17,331 bases of DNA from Kiritimatiellota bacterium. GTDB lineage: Bacteria > Verrucomicrobiota > Kiritimatiellia > JAAZAB01. Position numbers and translations under genes: made by a program. Below the pieces are notes generated by a model. The model had not been told where the DNA came from. It ran no database searches and saw only the letters and a program-made list of their open reading frames with translations. Each line of letters opens with the position of its first letter. Positions within the stretch are counted from its first letter, which is position 1. Positions 7,100 through 13,194 of this stretch are shown one piece after another. The stretch lies in the NCBI GenBank assembly GCA_008636095.1, contig VSJD01000264.1:1-17331 (forward strand). Direction: 5' to 3'.

Positions 7100-8343
7100 G
7101 GAGTCGTCTGGAACAAATCGCGGATGGTTTCCGCGCGCCGGATTTTTTTCAGCGCGCCTGAGCGCGTGATCAAGACCTCGGTGCTCCGTGGCCGGTTATT
7201 GTAATTGTGCCCCATGGCGTAGGCATGCGCTCCGGCGTTGTGGATGGCAATCAGATCCCCAATCGCGATGACTGGCAACCGCCGGTCTTTGGCAAACTGA
7301 TCGTTATTTTCGCACAGCCGCCCTACCACGTTCACCGGCTCCTTACGGCCGTGCGGTGGCTTGCCGACTACGGTTACGTGATGGTAGGCGTCATAAATTG
7401 CCGGCCGGGGTAGGTCGTTCATGCCGGCATCAATACCCACAAACGTTTTGGAGCTATGTTTCACGACATGGACGCGGCCGACCAGCCAGCCGGTATCGGC
7501 CATTATCAAGCGTCCCGGTTCCGCCATAAGCACGGGTTCGCGCAACCCGTAACGTACGCATTGCCTGTCGAAGATGCGGCGGATACCGCGTGCCACCTGG
7601 TCGAGGTTCAGGCAGGGCTGTTCCGGGCGGTAGGGAACGCCAAAGCCCCCCCCCACGTTCAGGCATTCGAAATCAATGCCGGTGGCTTTTTTTACTTCGC
7701 CGGCAATGGCCAGCAATTTGTCGGCCACCGCCGCGAAGTAGCGTTCGTCGAGCACATTACTGCCGGTCATGGCATGGATGCCGAAGCGCCGGACGCCCAA
7801 TGCTTGCGCCTGCCGATAGGCCTTCACAACATCGCGCGCGGGCACGCCGAATTTGGCGTCGGGCCCTGCCAAAAACAGGCTTTTCATGCCGCCCTGGCTG
7901 ATACCTGGATTGACGCGGAACGACAGAAACTTTGGCACGCCGATTTTCCGGAGAGTAGGCAACATGCTGATATCGTCCAGGTTGAAGCGGAAGTGCCCGG
8001 TTTTGAGCACGAAGCGAAATTCGGCTTCGGTGGTGTAGTTGCCGGTGTACATTCCCGTGGCGCCCAGACGCCGGGTGATCCAGGCCTCCGCCTCGCTCGA
8101 GGCGTCCGCGCCGAAGCCTTCCGAAAAGATAAGGCGTAAGAGCGCGGGATTTGTGTTGGCCTTGACGGCAAAGAGCGGCGTAAAGTTCGGAAAATAGCGC
8201 CGAAATGTGTTGCGGAAGCGCTCACAGTTGGCGCGGATGCGGCTTTCCTCGTAAATGAAAAAAGGCGTGGAAAACCGCCGCGCCGCGCTCTGAATCGCGC
8301 GCGTGGGAAGATATACGACATTCGGATTGATCCGGGCAGACAT
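7096..8343 (-). CDS. lysA: Diaminopimelate decarboxylase (PLP-dependent, fold type III)
   Basis: This protein would convert meso-diaminopimelate to L-lysine and CO2, the last step of lysine synthesis in the cytoplasm. The 415 residues match the usual family length. FAVKANTNP places the PLP lysine at Lys61. His190, the phosphate-binding GGGFG (231-235), EPGR (275-278), CENND (344-348) and the C-terminal NYNNRPRSTEVL (380-391) follow in the expected order. The common GAYG.SM stretch reads GAHAYAM here, a variant I recall from another decarboxylase subgroup. Related ornithine/arginine or carboxynorspermidine decarboxylases are the alternatives, but the Cys-Glu pair and NYN.RPR favour LysA. Position directly after argD fits a lysine role. 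No Shine-Dalgarno precedes the ATG; an 18-nt word (8358-8375) sits 14 nt upstream instead. Confidence 0.85.
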   Translation of the reverse strand: MSARINPNVVYLPTRAIQSAARRFSTPFFIYEESRIRANCERFRNTFRRYFPNFTPLFAVKANTNPALLRLIFSEGFGADASSEAEAWITRRLGATGMYTGNYTTEAEFRFVLKTGHFRFNLDDISMLPTLRKIGVPKFLSFRVNPGISQGGMKSLFLAGPDAKFGVPARDVVKAYRQAQALGVRRFGIHAMTGSNVLDERYFAAVADKLLAIAGEVKKATGIDFECLNVGGGFGVPYRPEQPCLNLDQVARGIRRIFDRQCVRYGLREPVLMAEPGRLIMADTGWLVGRVHVVKHSSKTFVGIDAGMNDLPRPAIYDAYHHVTVVGKPPHGRKEPVNVVGRLCENNDQFAKDRRLPVIAIGDLIAIHNAGAHAYAMGHNYNNRPRSTEVLITRSGALKKIRRAETIRDLFQTTP

Positions 8344-8357
8344 GCTGGAAATGATAA

Positions 8358-8375
8358 ATGGTCAATGGTTGATGG
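8358..8375 (-). repeat. 18-nt leader word before lysA, also found before the PHP gene
   Basis: Read on the lysA coding strand this is CCATCAACCATTGACCAT, ending 14 nt before the start codon. It matches CCATCAACCATTAACCAT at 14027-14044 in 17 of 18 positions, in the same sense orientation and at nearly the same distance from a start codon. The stretch 8344-8453 contains further copies of the submotif CCATTGACC and short inverted words (near 8396-8449), but no gene. Confidence 0.55.
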
Positions 8376-8453
8376 TCAATGGCCGAATATTTATGATTTC
8401 TCGATTTCGGATTGAGCTTGAAAGAAATCAGCAATCATCAATCCAAAATCAGG

Positions 8454-9677
8454 CTATTCCGATTTAGCTTCTTCCGCCGTGCTGTCGCCAAACATTTCCG
8501 TGCAGGCGTCGTTAATCATATCCAGCGCTTCATCTACTTCGCTGGGTTTTACGGTAAGCGGAGGGAGGAAACGGAGCACTTGTTTGCCCGTGGCCAGGGC
8601 GATCAGGCCCATTTCCATTAATTTGTCTTCCAACGGTTTGGCGGAAGCGGCGAGCACGAGACCGAGCATGAGTCCCAGCCCACGCACTTCGGCAAGGTGC
8701 TTGGGGTATTTTTCCACCAGCGCCTGTAGCCCCTTCTTGAACCTGGCACCCAGGTCCGAGGCGTGCTGGAGCAGGTTTTCCTGTTCGATGACCTGCAAGG
8801 TCGCCAGGGCCGCTGCGCAGGCCAGGGGCGTGCCGCCAAAGGTGGTGGCATGCTTGCCCGGCTGGAATACGTCGGCTAGCTTTGGGTTGGTCACAATGGC
8901 GCCGATGGGAAAGCCGCTACCCAGCGCCTTGGCCATCGAAAAGGCGTCCGGCTCTGCATTGAAATGCTGGAACGCGAACCACTTGCCGGTCCGGCCCATG
9001 CCGCATTGGACTTCGTCGCACAGGAGCAATAGGTCTTTCTCGTCGCAGAGCGCCCGCAAGCCTTGCATAAATTCGGCCGTCGCGGGAATCACGCCGCCTT
9101 CGCCCTGGACCGCTTCCACAAGGATCGCGGCTGTCCGCGCCGTGATCGCTTCCTTGACCGATTCCAGGTCATTGAATTTGGCGTGGACAAAGCCGGATGG
9201 CAGGGGGTCGAACCCCTTCTGGACCTTGTCCTGGCCGGTGGCGGTCAGGGTCGCCAACGTCCGGCCATGAAACGAATTTTTCATCGTGATGATTTCAAAG
9301 CGGTTCTTTTCATGGCCCCAGAGCCGGGCCAGCTTGATCAGCGCCTCGTTGGCCTCGGCGCCGGAATTGCAGAAGAAACATTTGCCGCCCAGCGCAAGAC
9401 CGGCGAGCGCCTGGGCCAGGCGTCCCTGGTTTTCCGTGTAATACAGGTTGGAGACGTGCATAAGCAAGCCCGCCTGCTGGCGGATGGCGTCAACGACAAC
9501 CGGATGACTGTGGCCCACATTCAATACGGAAATGCCCGCCAGGAAATCCAGGTATACCTTGCCTTCGGTGTCCCAGAGCTTGGCGCCTTTGCCTTTGACA
9601 AACACGATCGGCCGGCGGGCGTAAGATGGAATAACATGCTCGTCGAACTGTTGAATGATTTCTGTCGTTTTACTCAT
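8454..9677 (-). CDS. argD: Acetylornithine aminotransferase, possibly also N-succinyl-diaminopimelate aminotransferase
   Basis: This class III PLP aminotransferase moves an amino group from glutamate to N-acetylglutamate semialdehyde in arginine synthesis. The 407 residues show NSGAEANE (104-111), SFHGRT (135-140), DEVQCGMGRTG (221-231) and FSMAKALGSGFPIGA with the Schiff-base Lys250, all diagnostic. I place the start at ATG 9677 (MSKTTEIIQQ). The frame is open 50 codons further up, but that stretch lies inside argB and reads unlike the family, and GGAG lies 10 nt before 9677. The start overlaps the argB stop by 8 bp, implying coupled translation. ArgD of E. coli also acts as DapC in lysine synthesis, and the next gene here is lysA, so a dual role is a fair inference. 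Confidence 0.93.
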   Translation of the reverse strand: MSKTTEIIQQFDEHVIPSYARRPIVFVKGKGAKLWDTEGKVYLDFLAGISVLNVGHSHPVVVDAIRQQAGLLMHVSNLYYTENQGRLAQALAGLALGGKCFFCNSGAEANEALIKLARLWGHEKNRFEIITMKNSFHGRTLATLTATGQDKVQKGFDPLPSGFVHAKFNDLESVKEAITARTAAILVEAVQGEGGVIPATAEFMQGLRALCDEKDLLLLCDEVQCGMGRTGKWFAFQHFNAEPDAFSMAKALGSGFPIGAIVTNPKLADVFQPGKHATTFGGTPLACAAALATLQVIEQENLLQHASDLGARFKKGLQALVEKYPKHLAEVRGLGLMLGLVLAASAKPLEDKLMEMGLIALATGKQVLRFLPPLTVKPSEVDEALDMINDACTEMFGDSTAEEAKSE

Positions 9678-10548
9678 TTTGAATAATCTCCGTTCCGATT
9701 CCTTGATCTGTGAATATTTCCAACAACAATGAATGCGGCATGCGCCCGTCCACGATATGCACTTTCCGGACGCCGGCGGCCAAGGCATCGAGCGCGCCCC
9801 TGATTTTCGGCAACATGCCGCCGGCAATCACACCATTCTGGATCAGGCTTTCCACATCGTTGCGTTTCAACGTGGAAATGATTGAGTCCGGATTCTGCGG
9901 GTCCCGCAGGAGTCCCGGCACGTCCGAGAGGAAAACCAGTTTGCGGGCGCGTGCAGCCTGGGCTATGGCCGCCGCAGATTCGTCCGCGTTAATGTTATAG
10001 ATGGCCCCATCCATGCCCCGGGCCAACGGCGTGATCACGGGGATTATGTCCGCTTCCAGGCAGGCCTTAATCGGGCCAAAGTCCACGCCCGTGATTTTAC
10101 CCACAAACCCGATATCCACCGGCTGGTCCGTGGTTTTGTCAAGGGAGAATGCTTTTTCCGCGCGTATAATGCTGGGACCCTGGATGCCGGTGGCCCGCGC
10201 GCCGCGCGCGATCAGAGTTTCCACAATCTCAACATTCACCTCATGGTTCAGCACTTCTTCCACCAGGCGCACGGTGGCCTCATCCGTGACCCGCATACCG
10301 TTGACGAATACCGGCTGGAGCCCCGCCTCGGCCATCCGCCGTGAAATGGCTTTACCGCCGCCGTGTACGATGATCGGCCTTAAGCCCACGCATTCCAGGA
10401 ACGCCGTATCGGTTAGAATAGCGTCGTGGCACGCCTTGTCTTCCATGGCACTGCCGCCGAACTTGATGACCACCGTTTCGCCGCGAAAGGCCTGGATATA
10501 AGGCATGGCCTCGATCAGGACGCTGGCTTTTTCAATAATCTTTTGCAT
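9670..10548 (-). CDS. argB: Acetylglutamate kinase
   Basis: The enzyme phosphorylates N-acetylglutamate with ATP, the second step of arginine synthesis. The 292 residues carry VIKFGGSAM (27-35) with Lys29, IVHGGGK (60-66) for substrate binding, NINADESAAAIAQA in the ATP domain and GGMLPKI near the C-terminus. The extra N-terminal helix (MQKIIEKASVLIEAMPYIQA) is the element that lets arginine-sensitive homologues form hexamers, so feedback inhibition by arginine is likely. No clear Shine-Dalgarno precedes the ATG, and a palindromic element separates it from argJ. Its 3' end overlaps argD by 8 bp. Confidence 0.95.
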   Translation of the reverse strand: MQKIIEKASVLIEAMPYIQAFRGETVVIKFGGSAMEDKACHDAILTDTAFLECVGLRPIIVHGGGKAISRRMAEAGLQPVFVNGMRVTDEATVRLVEEVLNHEVNVEIVETLIARGARATGIQGPSIIRAEKAFSLDKTTDQPVDIGFVGKITGVDFGPIKACLEADIIPVITPLARGMDGAIYNINADESAAAIAQAARARKLVFLSDVPGLLRDPQNPDSIISTLKRNDVESLIQNGVIAGGMLPKIRGALDALAAGVRKVHIVDGRMPHSLLLEIFTDQGIGTEIIQNE

Positions 10549-10574
10549 GGCAAAAACGTGTTTTTTTTGTTGTC

Positions 10575-10698
10575 GGTCAATGAATGAGAGTGTAGATGCG
10601 GTTCGACAGAACCGCGGATTGCCGTTCTATCAAACGGCCGCTACACTTCTCAGACCTCGGTCCCATTTGATTGCTCAACATCTTCCCATTCACTGACC
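10575..10698. repeat. Three-stem cloverleaf-like palindromic element between argJ and argB
   Basis: The core (10590-10646) has an outer stem GTGTAG/CTACAC enclosing two hairpins: GCGGTTC-gaca-GAACCGC (10598-10615) and GCCGTT-ctatca-AACGGC (10621-10638). A further inverted repeat encloses it: GGTCAATGAATG (10575-10586) against CATTCACTGACC (10687-10698), 11 of 12 paired. All arms are intact or nearly so, which points to a structured, probably repetitive element. It fills almost the whole 161-bp argJ-argB gap. An RNA regulatory role for argB cannot be excluded. Confidence 0.65.
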
Positions 10699-10709
10699 AA
10701 TTGAGTTTT

Positions 10710-11963
10710 TTAGGTCATATACGACGCATTAATATGCACGTAGGTGTCACTGCAATCGCAGGTTGTCATGGTATACGTTGAGCGGCCCAGGTGCAAATCA
10801 ATCTCGATGCCGAATTCCGGCTTGGCGATGATGGCATGCAGGATCTCCGGCGCCAGGCCGACGGGCTGGCCCCCGCGCACGGCGAATTGTCCATTGTAGG
10901 CAATGTCAATCTGGTCCGGATTTACCGGTACGCCGGCATAGCCCACGGCACAGATCACGCGGCCCCAATTGGGGTCGGCGCCGAACCAGGATGTTTTCAC
11001 CAGGAGCGAATTAGCCACGGCCCGGGCAACTTTTTCCGCCGCGCGTTTGCCCGGAGCGCTCCGGACCGTCACGGTGACCAGCTTGGTGGCGCCTTCGCCG
11101 TCCTTGACGATCTGGCGCGCGAGTTCGCCGGTCAGGGCGTTGACGGCGGCGCAAAACGCCTTCCAGCGCGGATGCCGACGGTCTAACGTCGCGTTCTGGG
11201 CCGCGCCGTTGGCCAGGAAAAGCACGGTATCATTGGTGCTCCGGTCCCCGTCCACCGAAATTCGGTTAAAGCTCCGGTCAACTGCGGTTGCCAGGCAATC
11301 TTGCAGGGCAACCGCCTCCACGGCGGCGTCTGTGGTTAGAAACACCAGCAAAGTTGCCATGTTCGGGTGAATCATGCCGGCGCCCTTGGCCATGCCGCCG
11401 AGTGTCACAAGTTTGCCGTCGATTTCCACTTCTGCGGCAATCTGCTTCGGTTTTGTATCGGTCGTCATGATGGCCGTGGCCGCGTCTGCGCCACCGGCCG
11501 CGTTGGCGGCACCGGCACCGGCGGGCGCAAGGGCTTTGACGGCCAGGCGAATGCCGGCTTCGATTTTATCCATGGGTAGTGGTCGTCCGATGGTGCCGGT
11601 GGAACAAACAAAAACGGCGGGCTCTGCCAACTGCAGGAGGTCAGCCGTCAGCTGGGTCATTCGGCGCGCGTCGCGCATGCCGTCGGTGCCGGTGCAGGCG
11701 TTGGCGTTGCCGCTGTTAATGATGATGGCGCGGGCCTGCCGGGCGGCCAGCCGTTCGCGGCACAGCAGGACGGGCGCGGCTTGCACACGGTTCGTGGTAA
11801 ACACCCCGGCAATGACGGCGGGGGTATCCGAGACCAGCAGGGCCATATCCCGCTTGTCACTTTTGATGCCGGCGGCCACTCCAGAGGCCTGAAAACCGCG
11901 CGGAGAGGTAATCCCCCCTGGGGTGGTAACCCCTCCAGGGACCATGGTTATTCCCTTGCGCAT
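10710..11963 (-). CDS. argJ: Bifunctional glutamate N-acetyltransferase / ornithine acetyltransferase
   Basis: ArgJ moves the acetyl group from N-acetylornithine to glutamate, closing the cyclic arginine pathway; bifunctional forms also use acetyl-CoA. The protein is made as one chain and cuts itself before a threonine. Here that site is KGAGMIHPNMATLL with Thr204 (417-residue numbering). Other landmarks are INSGNANACTG (about 83-92), STGTIGRPLP (121-130) and DGDRSTNDT. A short Ala/Gly-rich insertion (APAGAGAANAAGGADA) lies before AIMTTDT. I choose ATG 11963, which has AGGA 5 nt upstream. An ATG at 11945 with AAGGGA 6 nt upstream is equally possible. The frame is open 17 codons further up, but that part lies in the hairpin element. 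Confidence 0.94.
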   Translation of the reverse strand: MRKGITMVPGGVTTPGGITSPRGFQASGVAAGIKSDKRDMALLVSDTPAVIAGVFTTNRVQAAPVLLCRERLAARQARAIIINSGNANACTGTDGMRDARRMTQLTADLLQLAEPAVFVCSTGTIGRPLPMDKIEAGIRLAVKALAPAGAGAANAAGGADAATAIMTTDTKPKQIAAEVEIDGKLVTLGGMAKGAGMIHPNMATLLVFLTTDAAVEAVALQDCLATAVDRSFNRISVDGDRSTNDTVLFLANGAAQNATLDRRHPRWKAFCAAVNALTGELARQIVKDGEGATKLVTVTVRSAPGKRAAEKVARAVANSLLVKTSWFGADPNWGRVICAVGYAGVPVNPDQIDIAYNGQFAVRGGQPVGLAPEILHAIIAKPEFGIEIDLHLGRSTYTMTTCDCSDTYVHINASYMT

Positions 11964-11980
11964 AACTGTCCTGAAAAATA

Positions 11981-12029
11981 ATTGCCCGCCGGCTTGTCCG
12001 CGAAGGCCAGACACTTCCAGGCGGGCAAT
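11981..12029 (-). terminator. Strong hairpin between rpsI and argJ: terminator, attenuator or palindromic element
   Basis: ATTGCCCGCC and GGCGGGCAAT form a perfect 10-bp stem around a 29-nt loop that can form a small inner stem (TGTC/GACA). On the minus strand it is followed at once by TATTTTTC, the layout of an intrinsic terminator. The argJ Shine-Dalgarno begins right after this T-rich stretch. It could end the rplM-rpsI message, attenuate argJ, or be a dispersed palindrome of the kind seen elsewhere here. Confidence 0.6.
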
Positions 12030-12069
12030 GTGACGATCTAACTTTAAAAAATGCGAAGCTTTGTCCTGC

Positions 12070-12468
12070 TTACCGTTTTGAGAACTGGAAGCGTTTGCGG
12101 GCGCCCGGCTGACCGGATTTTTTGCGCTCCTTCATACGGGCGTCCCGGGTGAGAAAACCGCTGTTCTTCAGCACCTCGCGCAGGGATTTGTCCGCTCGGA
12201 TCAGGGCCCGCGCAATCGCATGGCGCAGGGCGCCGGCCTGGCCCATGGTGCCGCCCCCGGTGAGTTTGGCAAAGACATCAAACTTGACGTCCGTGTTGGT
12301 CAATTTCAGTGGTTGGAGCACATAGTTGCGGGCGGACAGCGAGGGGAAATAGTCCTCGAAATTCCGGCCGTTAGCGAGTAGTTTGCCGGTCCCTTCGATC
12401 AGTTGCACGGAAGCGACGGCATTTTTACGCCGGCCCGTGGCTTTAATAGCGGCCTGGGTTGTAACCAC
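12070..12468 (-). CDS. rpsI: 30S ribosomal protein S9
   Basis: This 132-residue protein of the small subunit head has a C-terminal tail that reaches toward tRNA in the P site. The diagnostic start TGRRKNAVASVQLIEGTGK, the middle LTGGGTMGQAGALRHAIARAL, and the basic end KKSGQPGARKRFQFSKR with terminal Lys-Arg are all present and full length. The start codon is GTG at 12468, with AAGGAG (12476-12481 on the complement) 7 nt upstream. It lies 14 nt after the rplM stop, the conserved rplM-rpsI order. Confidence 0.97.
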   Translation of the reverse strand: MVTTQAAIKATGRRKNAVASVQLIEGTGKLLANGRNFEDYFPSLSARNYVLQPLKLTNTDVKFDVFAKLTGGGTMGQAGALRHAIARALIRADKSLREVLKNSGFLTRDARMKERKKSGQPGARKRFQFSKR

Positions 12469-12482
12469 TTTTTTTCTCCTTA

Positions 12483-12983
12483 TTAAACAAGGGGCTGGGG
12501 CTCGCCGGCAACGCTACCTGCCCGCAGTGGCTTCGCCACAGGCGATGCAGGCGGGTGCGTAGCATCGCGGGCAGGGCTCTGGCCGGCGTGGGGATGCTTA
12601 TCCTCCGCATAAACCTTCAATCTTTGAAATACCTCGCGCATGAGCCGGTTCTTGGGTAACATACGTTTGACGGCGTCATAAATCATACGCTCCGGATTAC
12701 GCTCGCGCATTACGGATGCCTTGATTTCCTTGAGGCCGTGCCGGTAGCCCGAGTAGTCCGTGTAGATTTTCTGATCATTCTTTTTGCCCGTCAGCTTGAC
12801 ACTGCGGGCGTTGATCACGACGACAAAGTCGCCCGTATCCACGTGGGGGGTGTAGGTCGGCTTATGCTTGCCGCGCAGGCGGTCGGCAATTTTCACGGCG
12901 AGCCGGCCCAGTGGCTGGTCGGCGGCATCCATTAATAGCCAATTACGTCGGACGTCTTCCGTCCGGGGTATCGTTGTTTTCAC
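12483..12983 (-). CDS. rplM: 50S ribosomal protein L13 with a 26-residue C-terminal insertion
   Basis: This is an early-assembly protein of the large subunit. The family core is clear: RRNWLLMDAADQPLGRLA, IADRLRGKHKPTYTPHVDTG, VKLTGKK and RMIYDAVKRMLPKN. I place the start at GTG 12983, giving MKTTIPRTEDVRRNW as in other L13 proteins, with AGGAAG about 9 nt upstream. A GTG three codons earlier abuts the Shine-Dalgarno and is unlikely. The length is 166 residues against about 142 in E. coli. The excess is residues 135-160 (12504-12581), coded by a palindromic element dropped in frame between HPHAG and EPQPLV. Without it the protein would be 140 residues with a normal end. The two parts of the L13 C-terminus are thus separated but the frame is kept. 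Confidence 0.95.
   Translation of the reverse strand: MKTTIPRTEDVRRNWLLMDAADQPLGRLAVKIADRLRGKHKPTYTPHVDTGDFVVVINARSVKLTGKKNDQKIYTDYSGYRHGLKEIKASVMRERNPERMIYDAVKRMLPKNRLMREVFQRLKVYAEDKHPHAGQSPARDATHPPASPVAKPLRAGSVAGEPQPLV
12503..12588. repeat. Cloverleaf-like palindromic element inserted in frame inside rplM
   Basis: Nested stems are CGCCGGC/GCCGGCG (12503-12509 with 12582-12588) and CCTGCCCGC/GCGGGCAGG (12517-12525 with 12567-12575). Two inner hairpins follow: GTGGC-ttc-GCCAC (12527-12539) and GCGATGC/GCATCGC (12542-12548 with 12562-12568, competing for two bases with the outer stem). All arms are perfect. On the coding strand GCCGGCCAG and GCCGGCGAG stand at the two junctions, a possible short duplication of the target. 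Confidence 0.8.
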
Positions 12984-13018
12984 AGTATTCACCTTCCTGT
13001 AAATGTAAAAGAAATGAA

Positions 13019-13047
13019 ACCATACGGCAGGCTTATCGGCCTGTCAA
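13019..13047 (-). promoter_or_regulatory. Sigma70-type promoter of rplM-rpsI with a palindrome in its spacer
   Basis: On the minus strand a perfect TTGACA (complement of 13042-13047) is followed after exactly 17 nt by TATGGT (13024-13019). The spacer holds CAGGC-cgataa-GCCTG, a perfect 5-bp inverted repeat (13028-13043) that overlaps the edge of the -35 box. The expected start of transcription is near 13012, which gives a leader of about 30 nt. Confidence 0.7.
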
Positions 13048-13102
13048 ACAAAAAAGTTATTTTTTTTGCATGTAGTTTTGTGTTAGCAAAGGGTTTTTAG
13101 GT

Positions 13103-13131
13103 GTGACAAATCGATAGTTATGCCATATACT
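13103..13131 (+). promoter_or_regulatory. Sigma70-type promoter of pcm
   Basis: GTGACA (13103-13108, five of six consensus) and TATACT (13126-13131, five of six) are separated by 17 nt. Transcription should start near 13138, just before the tandem repeat in the leader. It faces away from the rplM promoter about 55 bp to the left. Confidence 0.65.
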
Positions 13132-13145
13132 GAAACTCAATGAAG

Positions 13146-13177
13146 GATATAACGTCTTTCAGATATAACGTCTTTCA
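13146..13177 (+). repeat. Perfect 16-bp tandem duplication in the pcm leader
   Basis: GATATAACGTCTTTCA occurs twice in a row (13146-13161 and 13162-13177) with no mismatch. It lies between the predicted transcription start and the Shine-Dalgarno AGAGG (13181-13185). It could be paired protein or sRNA binding sites, or a recent slippage product. Confidence 0.75.
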
Positions 13178-13194
13178 CTGAGAGGCTGGTTGTC

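Noticed and set aside
7210..7230. LysA reads GAHAYAM instead of the common GAYG.SM, as if an active-site Tyr were lost
   Set aside because: I recall a GAH..xMG variant in another decarboxylase subgroup, and all other key residues are present, so this is not treated as a defect.
7456..8139. Long plus-strand open frame opposite lysA
   Set aside because: It is the mirror of a strongly supported lysA frame and shows no family motif of its own. The same holds for 3727-4383 (opposite the propeller gene), 14065-14754 (opposite the PHP gene) and 13324-14001 (opposite pcm).
9678..9827. 50-codon N-terminal extension of argD
   Set aside because: It lies inside argB in another frame, reads MPAACCRKSGARSMPWPPAS with no resemblance to aminotransferases, and the ATG at 9677 has a Shine-Dalgarno.
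11964..12014. 17-codon N-terminal extension of argJ
   Set aside because: It would be coded by the hairpin at 11981-12029 and lies upstream of the Shine-Dalgarno for ATG 11963.
12984..12992. GTG start for rplM three codons upstream
   Set aside because: It directly abuts the Shine-Dalgarno, whereas the GTG at 12983 has normal spacing and gives the usual L13 N-terminus.
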